Assembly: GCA_005777415.1 (NCBI GenBank)
Contig: SXMI01000284.1
Location: 1-9,340 of the forward strand
DNA: 9,340 bases
DNA from: Actinomycetota bacterium
Lineage (GTDB): Bacteria; Actinomycetota; Acidimicrobiia; Acidimicrobiales; Microtrichaceae
Direction: 5' to 3'
The notes beneath the pieces were generated by a model, which was not told the DNA's origin, made no database searches, and worked only from the letters and a program-made list of their open reading frames with translations. How positions within the stretch are numbered: position 1 is the stretch's first letter; each line of letters begins with the position of its first letter. The position numbers and the translations under genes were made by a program. Positions 1 to 5,187 of this stretch are shown here, one piece after another.

Positions 1-910
1 CCTGGACCACCTGTAGGTAGAGCGGGATCGAGAAGAAGATCCCCATGAGGATCAGGTTCTGGGCGCTGAACAGGGTGAGGCCGGCGCGCAGCGGCACGAT
101 GCGCAGTCGGTCCAGGTGCACCAACGGCTCGCGGCCGACCGACTCACGGTGTCGTTCCCACCGGACGAACAGACCGATGATCACCAGACCGGCCGTCACC
201 ACGAACGGGGTGAGGGCCAGACCGAACGGCTCGACCGGCGAGTTCCTCGGGGCGAACCACCCCCAGGTGCTGGACTGCAGCACCCCGTAGACGACCAGGC
301 CCAGCCCTGCCGCCGACAGCACGGACCCGACCACATCGAGCTCGGGGGGTTCCCCGTCCCGTTCCGGCTCCGCGATCCACCGGACGAACAGCAGGATCAA
401 CACGGCGACCACGACCTCACCGGCGAAGACCACCCGCCAGGTGAGGTTCGTGGTGACCCACCCGCCCAGGATCGGGCCCACGGCGACGCCGGCGCCGGCG
501 ATCCCACCCATCACGCCGTAGGCGGCGGCGCGATCGCGGCCCTCGAAGTTCCCGGCGACCAGCGCGACCATGGCCGGCATGACCAACGCCGCACCGATGC
601 CCTCGATCACCGACCAGCCGAGCGTCAGCACGCCCACGTTCCACGAGACCGCAGTGATGGCCGAGCCGACGGCGTAGACGGCGAGGCCGATGGAGAAGGC
701 CCGGCGTCGACCCCACCGGTCGCCGAGCTTGCCACCGGTGATCATGAGGGCAGCCATGACGAGCGCGTAGTAGGTGATGGCGGCCTGGATGCGGGTCACC
801 TCGGTGTCGAAGTCCTCCACCAACTGGCTGATGGAGACGTTCATCACGGCCTGGTCCAGCACCATGAGGAACTGGGCGGCACCGAGGACCGCGAGGACCC
901 GGCGGTTCAC
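1..910 (-). CDS. DHA2-type MFS exporter, N-terminal part (runs off the window)
   Basis: A proton-coupled major facilitator superfamily drug/metabolite exporter in the inner membrane. The 303 codons present begin with a hydrophobic first helix containing the DHA2-like LDQAVMNVS stretch (residues 18-26). Motif A follows as GKLGDRWGRRR (about 60-70), between helices 2 and 3. The antiporter motif C, GGIAGAGVAVGPILGGW, lies at about 135-151. A later loop reading TWGW and a segment with FVRWERHRES resemble the 14-helix DHA2 branch rather than 12-helix DHA1. The substrate cannot be read from sequence. The start chosen is GTG at 910; GTG at 913 is also in frame. No good Shine-Dalgarno is seen, but a 20-codon ORF ends on this start with a GTGA overlap. 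The remaining C-terminal part lies left of the window. Family assignment is firm; the exact start is less so. Confidence 0.9.
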   Translation of the reverse strand, partial: MNRRVLAVLGAAQFLMVLDQAVMNVSISQLVEDFDTEVTRIQAAITYYALVMAALMITGGKLGDRWGRRRAFSIGLAVYAVGSAITAVSWNVGVLTLGWSVIEGIGAALVMPAMVALVAGNFEGRDRAAAYGVMGGIAGAGVAVGPILGGWVTTNLTWRVVFAGEVVVAVLILLFVRWIAEPERDGEPPELDVVGSVLSAAGLGLVVYGVLQSSTWGWFAPRNSPVEPFGLALTPFVVTAGLVIIGLFVRWERHRESVGREPLVHLDRLRIVPLRAGLTLFSAQNLILMGIFFSIPLYLQVVQ

Positions 911-969
911 CACGTCACCACCGGGCGCTGGCCGGCCGGGATGCGGAGCGGGTGGACCGGGAACACCAC
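907..969 (-). CDS. Possible 20-codon leader ORF overlapping the MFS start
   Basis: A short ORF starts at GTG 969, six bases after a TANNNT box (TAGCGT at 976-981), which is the spacing expected for a leaderless actinobacterial mRNA. It encodes 20 residues beginning MVFPVHPLRI, rich in Pro and Val, and stops at TGA 909-907. That stop shares bases with the GTG start of the exporter (GTGA overlap), so it could couple translation or act as an attenuating leader peptide. This is inference: the ORF is very short, and its peptide resembles no leader I know. Confidence 0.3.
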   Translation of the reverse strand: MVFPVHPLRIPAGQRPVVTW

Positions 970-975
970 GGTCCC

Positions 976-981
976 ACGCTA
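976..981 (-). promoter_or_regulatory. Putative -10 box for the leader ORF/MFS gene
   Basis: The minus strand reads TAGCGT, matching TANNNT, six bases before GTG 969. No convincing -35 was seen. If real, the exporter transcript would begin at or near the leader ORF start and translation would be leaderless. Confidence 0.3.
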
Positions 982-1101
982 GGCCCGTCGCTGCGGTATC
1001 CCTCCGGTCGGGCCGGCGACGCCTGCGTCAGGGACAGCCGTGACTCGCAGCGCGGCCACGACCCGGGGCCAGGACCGCGGCCCGGATGGCCGGACCGGAG
1101 A

Positions 1102-1118
1102 GGTATCGAAGTGATACC
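1102..1118. promoter_or_regulatory. Inverted-repeat operator of the RHH/Doc module
   Basis: The perfect 6-bp inverted repeat GGTATC-GAAGT-GATACC lies just upstream of the antitoxin. The arms extend imperfectly outward to CCGG on both sides (about 1094-1124). The right arm overlaps a TANNNT box, TACCAT at 1115-1120, which ends six bases before GTG 1127. Ribbon-helix-helix antitoxins commonly bind such palindromes as dimers to repress their own promoters. Binding here would directly cover the -10 element. The repeat is seen directly; its role as operator is inferred. Confidence 0.65.
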
Positions 1119-1120
1119 AT
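1115..1120 (+). promoter_or_regulatory. Putative -10 box of the RHH/Doc operon
   Basis: TACCAT (TANNNT) is followed by six bases and then GTG 1127. This is leaderless spacing and supports the GTG over the ATG at 1133 as the antitoxin start. It overlaps the right arm of the inverted repeat at 1102-1118. Confidence 0.45.
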
Positions 1121-1126
1121 CCGGCG

Positions 1127-1330
1127 GTGGCCATGACCCTCCGACTGGACGACGACGAGCAACAGGCGCTCCGCGCTCAGGCGGCCGCCGAGGGGATCTC
1201 GATGCAGGATGTCGCCCGCCGGGCGATCCGCGAGTACGTCGCTCGCCGTGACCACCAACACCGGGTCGGGGCGGCAGCCGACCTCATTCTCGACGTCCAC
1301 GCCGGGGCCATCGACCGCCTCGGCCGGTGA
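1127..1330 (+). CDS. Ribbon-helix-helix (CopG-like) antitoxin
   Basis: A 67-residue protein, the first gene of a two-gene TA operon. Residues 3-40 read as a ribbon-helix-helix DNA-binding domain. It has an N-terminal beta strand (MTLRLDDDE), a first helix (QQALRAQAAAEG), a turn containing IS, and a second helix (MQDVARRAIREYVARR). The C-terminal tail of about 27 residues (to IDRLGR) would be expected to wrap and neutralise the toxin. It should also repress its own promoter through the inverted repeat at 1102-1118. The start at GTG 1127 is chosen because a TANNNT box lies six bases upstream; ATG 1133 would remove only two residues. Its stop overlaps the toxin start by four bases (GTGA), implying translational coupling. 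The antitoxin role is inferred from the fold plus the Doc neighbour. Confidence 0.82.
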   Translation: MAMTLRLDDDEQQALRAQAAAEGISMQDVARRAIREYVARRDHQHRVGAAADLILDVHAGAIDRLGR

Positions 1331-1719
1331 GCCAACGCGTCGAGTACCTCGATCTCGACGACGTCCTGGCCCTCGCATTGCGCCTCCTCGGCAGCCCACT
1401 TCCGCTCCGCGACATCGGACTCCTGGCTTCTGCGGTGGCGCGACCCCGGACCTCGATCGGCGGTGAGGACGCCTATCCCACCATCTGGCTCAAGGCCGCA
1501 GCGCTCCTGCACTCGATCGTGGGCAACCACGCCCTCGTCGACGGCAACAAACGTCTGGGGTGGCTCGCCACCGCCGTCTTTCTCGAACTCAACGACTGCA
1601 GCGTGGCCGGAGCGTCCAACGAGGACGTCTACCGACTCGTCCTCGACGTCGCTGCCGGGGCCACCACCGTTGAGGACATCGCCGGCCGACTCAGCGCGCT
1701 CGCACCAGACGCTCGCTGA
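1327..1719 (+). CDS. doc: Doc-family (Fic fold) toxin
   Basis: A 130-residue Doc-like toxin, close to the usual 125-130 for this family. The family signature RDIGLLASAVARP (28-40) is followed by GGEDAYPTIWLKAAALLHSI and the Fic core HALVDGNKR (68-76), containing the presumed catalytic His68, Asp72 and the nucleotide-binding NKR. Phage P1 Doc uses this fold to phosphorylate elongation factor Tu and stop translation; the same activity is likely here but not shown. Two core positions differ from the common Doc motif HPFxDANKR: Leu70 replaces Phe, and Gly73 replaces Ala. The GTG start overlaps the antitoxin stop (GTGA), so toxin synthesis probably depends on antitoxin translation. The gene looks intact and ends 20 bp before the convergent mazF remnant. 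Confidence 0.9.
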   Translation: MSQRVEYLDLDDVLALALRLLGSPLPLRDIGLLASAVARPRTSIGGEDAYPTIWLKAAALLHSIVGNHALVDGNKRLGWLATAVFLELNDCSVAGASNEDVYRLVLDVAAGATTVEDIAGRLSALAPDAR

Positions 1720-1739
1720 GGTGGGGAGGAGTCGTCGGC

Positions 1740-2078
1740 TCATCGCCGACGCTCGACGGACGCAGCGAACTTCGCCGCGGCGCGGGCATGCAACTCGGCC
1801 AGCAGCGGCAGCAGCCGGCCGAACCCGGCCCGGGCGTTCGAGTCCCGGACCAGCCCGGTTGCCTCGGCGGTCAGCAGCACCTGGAACGGATGGATCCGCT
1901 CGACTTTGGACGTGACGGGGACGATGGTCATGACACCAGGACCGAGCCAGTTCGCCGAGGAGTTGGCCCCGTCGTTGCTCACGATCACGCCCGGCCACCG
2001 CTTGTCAGGCTCAGCTCCCCGGATCGGATCGAGGTCGGCCCAGCGGATCGCGACTCGAGTCCCTGCGTCCGCGCACAA
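1740..2078 (-). pseudogene. mazF: MazF-type endoribonuclease remnant, N-terminus lost and C-terminal part shortened
   Basis: MazF toxins cleave single-stranded mRNA at short motifs. The core resembles the MazF9 type: WADLDPIRGAEPDKRWPGVIVSN, then MTIVPVTS, then HPFQVLL and TGLVRDS. The catalytic-type Arg (residue 27) and Thr-Ser (56-57), counted from TTG 2078, remain. Three defects are visible. First, the usual start and the RGEIW strand are missing: the frame upstream of about 2045 is antitoxin coding read out of frame, so the only start is a fortuitous TTG. Second, after SNARA the family stretch of about 15 residues (EQVRSV-like to GRVG-like) is absent and the sequence jumps to GRLLPLLAEL. 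Third, the tail ends in ERRR without the usual LDEALRLHL-like helix. I read this as a non-functional remnant; a translated but altered protein is less likely. Confidence 0.75.
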
Positions 2079-2128
2079 GCATCGAGGTACTCGACGTCCT
2101 CGCCGGGGAGGCTCACGCCGACCTTCCT
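1985..2128 (-). pseudogene. mazE: MazE-type RHH antitoxin remnant fused out of frame into mazF
   Basis: The frame reads KVGVSLPGEDVEYLDA, then a helix with QGLESRSAG. This matches the N-terminal ribbon-helix-helix part of MazE9-like antitoxins (pattern MKVSVSLP..DV.FLDAYA...GL.SRSA). After SRSA (codon at 2044-2042) the homology stops. The frame continues as out-of-frame toxin sequence to a TGA at 1987-1985. The second RHH helix and the whole toxin-binding tail (about 45-50 residues in relatives) are missing. The position expected to be ATG before AAG is AGG (2128-2126). The next possible start, GTG 2116, has AGGAAGG a few bases upstream but would remove the DNA-contacting strand. Probably non-functional, or at most a very short RHH fragment. 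Confidence 0.7.
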
Positions 2129-2152
2129 ACCGTGATGCTGCCTCTGGTAGGA
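2125..2152. repeat. 7-bp inverted repeat upstream of the mazE remnant
   Basis: TCCTACC (2125-2131) and GGTAGGA (2146-2152) are perfect complements separated by 14 bases. They flank and overlap the 5' end of the antitoxin remnant. It may be the old operator of the mazEF locus, or a chance hairpin. No U-tract follows, so it is a poor terminator candidate. Confidence 0.35.
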
Positions 2153-2240
2153 CGCCTGAACCACCGGGGAAGCCCGTTGAGCGGACGGGCGTCGGCGCCG
2201 ACGCGGGAATGTATGCAGCGCCACTCGAGTTCCCGATCCC

Positions 2241-2582
2241 GTGCAGCTTCCCGCAATGATCGGAGCCGGCGTGTCGGTCCTCGCCGGCCTACTCGGACTG
2301 ATCTGGCCTCGACCGGTGAGCAAGGTCATCGGTCTCGAACTCCCGGGACGACTCGGAGTCTCCGAGTTCCGTGCCACCTACGGCGGGCTGTTCATCGGAG
2401 CAGGCGTCGCCGTGCTCGTCATCGGGTCCGCCGACGCTGCGCTCGTGCTCGGCGCAGCGTGGCTCGGGGCGTTCGCAGTCCGCGTGGTGTCGGTGGTCAT
2501 CGACCGGAACGCATCCAGGGAGAACCTGGCTGGCTGCGCGATCGAGTTCGCCGTCGGAAGCCTGCTCGTCCTCGGCCGCTGA
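2241..2582 (+). CDS. Small four-helix membrane protein, DUF4345-like
   Basis: A 113-residue protein (108 from ATG 2256) that is almost entirely hydrophobic. Four predicted membrane helices fall at about 5-22, 48-63, 65-88 and 95-112. The central ELPGRLGVSEFRATYGGLFIGAGVAVL stretch has the E-F-R-A-x-Y-G-G pattern typical of DUF4345, a family of unknown function. The later VVSVVIDRNASREN loop matches the family's R-x-x-S-x-x-x-D turn. The start is uncertain: GTG 2241 and ATG 2256 are in frame, neither has a clear Shine-Dalgarno or TANNNT box, and an in-frame stop lies about 60 bases upstream. It sits between the mazEF remnant and the convergent MntA/HepT operon, with no sign of co-transcription with either. 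Function unknown. Confidence 0.72.
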   Translation: MQLPAMIGAGVSVLAGLLGLIWPRPVSKVIGLELPGRLGVSEFRATYGGLFIGAGVAVLVIGSADAALVLGAAWLGAFAVRVVSVVIDRNASRENLAGCAIEFAVGSLLVLGR

Positions 2583-2669
2583 AACTCAGCGCAGGCTCGG
2601 ATGCTCAGTCCTTGCGCGCGTAGCGATACACATTCGTCTACCAGAGAGAAGTAGAAGCGCGAACTGACG

Positions 2670-2993
2670 TCAGCCGGCTTCGAGGAGACGCACGAGGTCT
2701 GGCACCGACGACGTGGCGATGCTCCACACCTGCTCGACGTCCACACGGTGGTAGTGGTGCGCCAGGAGAACCCGCAGGGCGACGATGTCGCTCCACGGCA
2801 CGTCCGGATGCGCTGCTCTGAACTCGTCGGACAACTGGTTGCTCGCCTCGCCGACGATCTCGAGCAGGCGCTCGGCGGCACGGACTCGGAGCGGACTCGT
2901 GACGAAGTCGTCGTGTCCGACGGCGACGGCGTCGGCCAGCTCCTGAGCAGCGTCCAGGATGTCGGCGGTCCGTTCGGCGTCGCTGCGGCTCAC
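2670..2993 (-). CDS. hepT: HepT-like toxin (HEPN fold, DUF86)
   Basis: A 107-residue HEPN-domain protein, the usual size for HepT. The catalytic R-x4-H-x-Y motif is intact as RVLLAHHY (Arg74, His79, Tyr81), preceded by the family's PWSDIVAL helix. HepT is a ribonuclease toxin that acts as a dimer. In the studied Shewanella system the motif tyrosine is adenylylated by the partner MntA, which switches the toxin off. GTG 2993 overlaps the mntA stop by four bases (GTGA), so the pair is translationally coupled, with the antitoxin gene first. All key residues are present, so I expect it to be functional. The family call is strong; RNA target unknown. Confidence 0.9.
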   Translation of the reverse strand: MSRSDAERTADILDAAQELADAVAVGHDDFVTSPLRVRAAERLLEIVGEASNQLSDEFRAAHPDVPWSDIVALRVLLAHHYHRVDVEQVWSIATSSVPDLVRLLEAG

Positions 2994-3280
2994 AGCAGGA
3001 CGGCCTCACGACGGATGTCGTCGTCGCGGTCCTTCAACCCGCCGGCCGACACGACATCGACCGTGACCCCGAGCAGCGCCTCGAGCTCCTCGCTGATGTG
3101 CAACAGGTCGAACAGCGAGCTTCCGGCCTCGAACTCGACGAGGAAGTCGATGTCGCTGTCGGGTCCGTCGTCGCCACGGGCGACCGAGCCGAAGACCGCG
3201 ACGGTGCGGCCCTTGTGCCGACGGACCACCTCCGTGATCTCGTCACGCCTGGACTCGACGAGTTCCCGCAGCGCGCTCAT
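2990..3280 (-). CDS. mntA: MntA-like minimal nucleotidyltransferase antitoxin
   Basis: A 96-residue minimal nucleotidyltransferase. The signature GSVARGDDGPDSDID (residues 31-45) matches G-S-x10-D-x-D with metal-binding Asp43 and Asp45, followed by FLVEF on the core strand. Relatives use ATP to adenylylate the HxY tyrosine of HepT and so neutralise it. The start is ATG 3280. No Shine-Dalgarno is seen, but TAGCCT lies six bases upstream, so a leaderless transcript is likely. It overlaps hepT by GTGA and must be expressed first. Similar small MNT proteins also accompany HEPN proteins in other contexts, but this gene order and motif pair make MntA/HepT the best reading. Confidence 0.9.
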   Translation of the reverse strand: MSALRELVESRRDEITEVVRRHKGRTVAVFGSVARGDDGPDSDIDFLVEFEAGSSLFDLLHISEELEALLGVTVDVVSAGGLKDRDDDIRREAVLL

Positions 3281-3286
3281 TCCGAA

Positions 3287-3292
3287 AGGCTA
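3287..3292 (-). promoter_or_regulatory. Putative -10 box of the mntA-hepT operon
   Basis: The minus strand reads TAGCCT (TANNNT) with six bases before ATG 3280, so transcription could start at the A of the ATG. A weak -35 candidate (TGGACG) lies about 19 bases further up. Confidence 0.35.
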
Positions 3293-3448
3293 CCCACGAC
3301 TCCCCCGCTGCCGTCCACGACGATTGTCTCCCCGTGGGCCCTCCATCTGCGAGGGGGTCCTGCCCGAGCGGTGTCGGCGATCTGGGGCAGTCGAGGAGTT
3401 TCACGCCGGCGGGGGGTGAACCGGTCCTGCCGGTTCGACCACCGTGCG
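3293..3448. other. Intergenic stretch with no feature recognised
   Basis: No open frame here has protein-like composition, and I see no strong repeat or RNA gene. It separates the mntA promoter from the end of the small lipoprotein gene. If that lipoprotein is not real, the gene-free stretch runs from 3281 to 3783. Confidence 0.4.
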
Positions 3449-3658
3449 TCACTCCCCGACGAGGTTGTCGCCGGGGACGCAGCCGGAGGCGGCGCGATAC
3501 CTCTGTCCGATCTCCGGGGCTCCAGGAAGCTGGTCCTGCTCACTCGGGACCCGGCTTCGGTACTCGTTTCCCTCCGCCGTCACCTCGCATTCGCCGGGCG
3601 GGGTCGAGCCGCACGATGTGAGCAACAGGACAATCAGAGCGGACAGGACGGGTCGCAC
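3449..3658 (-). CDS. Small predicted lipoprotein
   Basis: A 69-residue protein with a short signal peptide: MR, then a hydrophobic core VLSALIVLLL, then the lipobox LTSC with Cys16 as the lipidated residue. The mature part of about 54 residues is polar and holds two further cysteines (24 and 60) that could form a disulfide outside the membrane. It contains ECEVTAEGNEYRS and ASGCVPGDN. I do not recognise a family. The start is GTG 3658, with only a weak GAGCGG upstream and no good -10 box. Codon third positions are GC-rich like the neighbours, which favours a real gene. It is on the same strand as the GNAT gene but 125 bp away. Confidence 0.5.
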   Translation of the reverse strand: MRPVLSALIVLLLTSCGSTPPGECEVTAEGNEYRSRVPSEQDQLPGAPEIGQRYRAASGCVPGDNLVGE

Positions 3659-3722
3659 ACCGCTCGGTCTACACGGTTCGGGCGTTCGGAGGGAGTGCTG
3701 CTGGCTGATGGGCCGAACCGCG

Positions 3723-3737
3723 CCAGGTCACACCTGG
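3723..3737. repeat. Inverted repeat CCAGGT-CAC-ACCTGG
   Basis: Perfect 6-bp arms with a 3-bp spacer, 65-79 bases upstream of the small lipoprotein start and 47-61 bases beyond the GNAT stop. It could be an operator for the lipoprotein gene or part of a termination structure after the GNAT gene. Confidence 0.4.
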
Positions 3738-3748
3738 AGACGGCGCGC

Positions 3749-3762
3749 GGGGCACGAGCCCC
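3749..3762 (-). terminator. Possible terminator hairpin after the GNAT gene
   Basis: GGGGC-ACGA-GCCCC forms a 5-bp GC stem with a 4-base loop, about 22 bases beyond the GNAT stop on the minus strand and next to the inverted repeat at 3723-3737. There is no U-run, which is common for actinobacterial terminators but leaves the call weak. Confidence 0.3.
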
Positions 3763-3783
3763 AGTCACCGTCGTGAGCCGACC

Positions 3784-4254
3784 TCACTCCGTTTCGAGAG
3801 TCCTTCGGTAGACGTTCGTCTCCCGCTGGACGAAGCCGATGCGTTGGTAGAGCCGGTTCGCGGCCTCCCGGCTCGGGCGGGAGGTCAGGTCGACCGTCGT
3901 CGCACCCAGCCCCTCGGCGATCTCGATCGCCCGCAGGTTGAGCGCCTCGCCGACGCCCTGCCCGCGGGCCGCCTCGTCCACCACGACGTCCTCGATCCAG
4001 GCCCGCACCCCGGTCGGGATCGGGAACACGACCAGCGTCATCGACCCGAGGATCCCACCGTCCCGATCGCGGGCCACCAGCAGGTGGCAGGCCTCGTGAG
4101 CGACCACGCCGGCCACGATCTCGGCGGTGACCGGCGCCGCCGACCGCGACAACTGCGGCACCAGCCTCGCCATGGCCGTCACGAGGTCATCGGTGACCTC
4201 GGTGCACGTCTCCACCCGCACTCCGGAACCACCGTCGCCCTGTGTGTCGCTCAC
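3784..4254 (-). CDS. GNAT-family N-acetyltransferase
   Basis: A 156-residue GNAT acetyltransferase that transfers an acetyl group from acetyl-CoA to an amine of unknown substrate. After an acidic Gly-rich N-terminus, the core has LLVARDRDGGILGSMTLVVF (58-77) as beta strands 2-3 and WIEDVVVDEAARGQGVG (86-102). The acetyl-CoA pyrophosphate loop R-G-Q-G-V-G is intact at 97-102. SREAANRLYQRIGFVQRETNVYRR near the C-terminus matches the last helix and strand of the fold (N-x-L-Y-x-x-x-G-F). The start is set at GTG 4254 because TACCCT lies seven bases upstream; the frame stays open further up but would run through the PAC2 gene. It is divergent from PAC2 across 62 bp. Confidence 0.88.
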   Translation of the reverse strand: MSDTQGDGGSGVRVETCTEVTDDLVTAMARLVPQLSRSAAPVTAEIVAGVVAHEACHLLVARDRDGGILGSMTLVVFPIPTGVRAWIEDVVVDEAARGQGVGEALNLRAIEIAEGLGATTVDLTSRPSREAANRLYQRIGFVQRETNVYRRTLETE

Positions 4255-4261
4255 GGACCGC

Positions 4262-4267
4262 AGGGTA
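4262..4267 (-). promoter_or_regulatory. Putative -10 box of the GNAT gene
   Basis: The minus strand reads TACCCT (TANNNT), seven bases before GTG 4254, giving leaderless spacing. It shares the 62-bp divergent spacer with the PAC2 promoter box at 4304-4309. Confidence 0.4.
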
Positions 4268-4303
4268 CCGCTGCGGCCCGGTGGGACGGACAGGATCGGC
4301 CGA

Positions 4304-4309
4304 TACGGT
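4304..4309 (+). promoter_or_regulatory. Putative -10 box of the PAC2 gene
   Basis: TACGGT (TANNNT) is followed by seven bases and then ATG 4317. There is no Shine-Dalgarno, consistent with a leaderless mRNA. Confidence 0.4.
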
Positions 4310-4316
4310 GGCACCC

Positions 4317-5186
4317 ATGTCGTTGGAGTGGCGCTGGACCCCCGGAACGGAGCGCACCGGCCGTTCCCGCGGCCCCGTGATGGTGGCGGCGTTCGAGGGA
4401 TGGAACGATGCCGGCGAGGCCGCCACCGCCGCGGTGGAGCACCTCCAGCAGGCCTGGGGGGCCCAGCCGTTCGCATCGATCGACTGCGAGGAGTTCCACG
4501 ACTTCACGAGCACCCGTCCGCTCGTCCGCCTGATGGGCGACCACCGGGTCGTCGACTGGCCCGACCACACCTTCACCTGGGCCGAACCGCCCGGGAGCGA
4601 CGGCGTCGTCCTGCTCCGAGCCGTGGAACCCCAGCTGCGGTGGCGCACCTACTGCGAGCACGTCCTCGACGTGGCCGCGGCGACCGGGTGCCGCCTCGTC
4701 GTCACGCTGGGGGCGTTGCTCGCCGACGTCCCGCACACCCGGCCCGCACCCGTGTTCGGTGCCGCCTACGACGACGAGGTCGTCGCCAGGCTCCAGCTCC
4801 AGCCCTCGCGCTACGAGGGGCCGACCGGCATCGTCGGAGTCCTCCATGCCGCCTGTCACGACGTCGGCGTCGACTCGGCATCGCTGTGGGCCGCGGTCCC
4901 GGCATACGTCCCCTCCACCCCGGCACCGCTCGCCGCACTGGCGCTGCTGGACCGGGCGCAGCCGCTGATCGGGTCCGTCGCCGAGGCGCCCGACCTGCGG
5001 GCGGCCGCCCACGGCTACGAGCAGGCGATCGACGAGCTCATCGAGGACGACGAGGGGACCATCGACTACGTCCGCCGGCTCGAGGAGCAGTTCGACGCCG
5101 AGCAGTCCGAGCACCCGTCGGCCGGCGAGGCGCTCAACCCCGACGGGCTGGTCGAGGAGGTCGAACGCTTCCTCCGGGAGCAGTGA
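4317..5186 (+). CDS. PAC2-family protein
   Basis: A 289-residue PAC2 (proteasome assembly chaperone 2-like, formerly DUF75) protein, the usual length for the actinobacterial family. The N-terminal signature VAAFEGWNDAGEAATAAVEHL (23-43) is typical. It is followed by FHDFTSTRPLVRL and a strand-loop region GCRLVVTLGALLADVPHTRP. The middle YEGPTGIVGVLHAACHDVGVDSASLWAAVPAYV is the family's purine-nucleoside-phosphorylase-like core. The C-terminus is an acidic helical region (YEQAIDELIEDDEG to VERFLREQ). In eukaryotes PAC2 helps proteasome assembly; the role of the bacterial proteins is not settled, and no proteasome gene is visible nearby. ATG 4317 is chosen over upstream in-frame starts because a TANNNT box ends seven bases before it. 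Confidence 0.9.
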   Translation: MSLEWRWTPGTERTGRSRGPVMVAAFEGWNDAGEAATAAVEHLQQAWGAQPFASIDCEEFHDFTSTRPLVRLMGDHRVVDWPDHTFTWAEPPGSDGVVLLRAVEPQLRWRTYCEHVLDVAAATGCRLVVTLGALLADVPHTRPAPVFGAAYDDEVVARLQLQPSRYEGPTGIVGVLHAACHDVGVDSASLWAAVPAYVPSTPAPLAALALLDRAQPLIGSVAEAPDLRAAAHGYEQAIDELIEDDEGTIDYVRRLEEQFDAEQSEHPSAGEALNPDGLVEEVERFLREQ

Positions 5187-5187
5187 C

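Noticed and set aside
116..982. 288-codon open frame on the plus strand
   Set aside because: It is antisense to the MFS gene. Its product is charged, low-complexity and rich in Asp, His, Gly and Arg, typical of a shadow frame in GC-rich coding DNA.
995..1000. A lone GGTATC half-site like the RHH operator arm, near the MFS leader promoter
   Set aside because: A single 6-mer without its partner arm is expected by chance in this interval too often to claim cross-regulation.
1177..1998. 273-codon minus-strand frame across the Doc operon and mazF remnant
   Set aside because: Antisense to Doc and its antitoxin, and out of frame with the MazF homology; no domain pattern.
2633..2663. Imperfect stem TCTAC...GTAGA and palindrome CTGACGTCAG between the DUF4345-like gene and hepT
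   Set aside because: Short arms, bulged extension and no U-run; not enough to call a terminator between the convergent genes.
2132..2881. Longer overlapping frames at 2132-2623 (plus) and 2378-2881 (minus)
   Set aside because: Both are Arg/Ser-rich shadows of the DUF4345-like gene and hepT.
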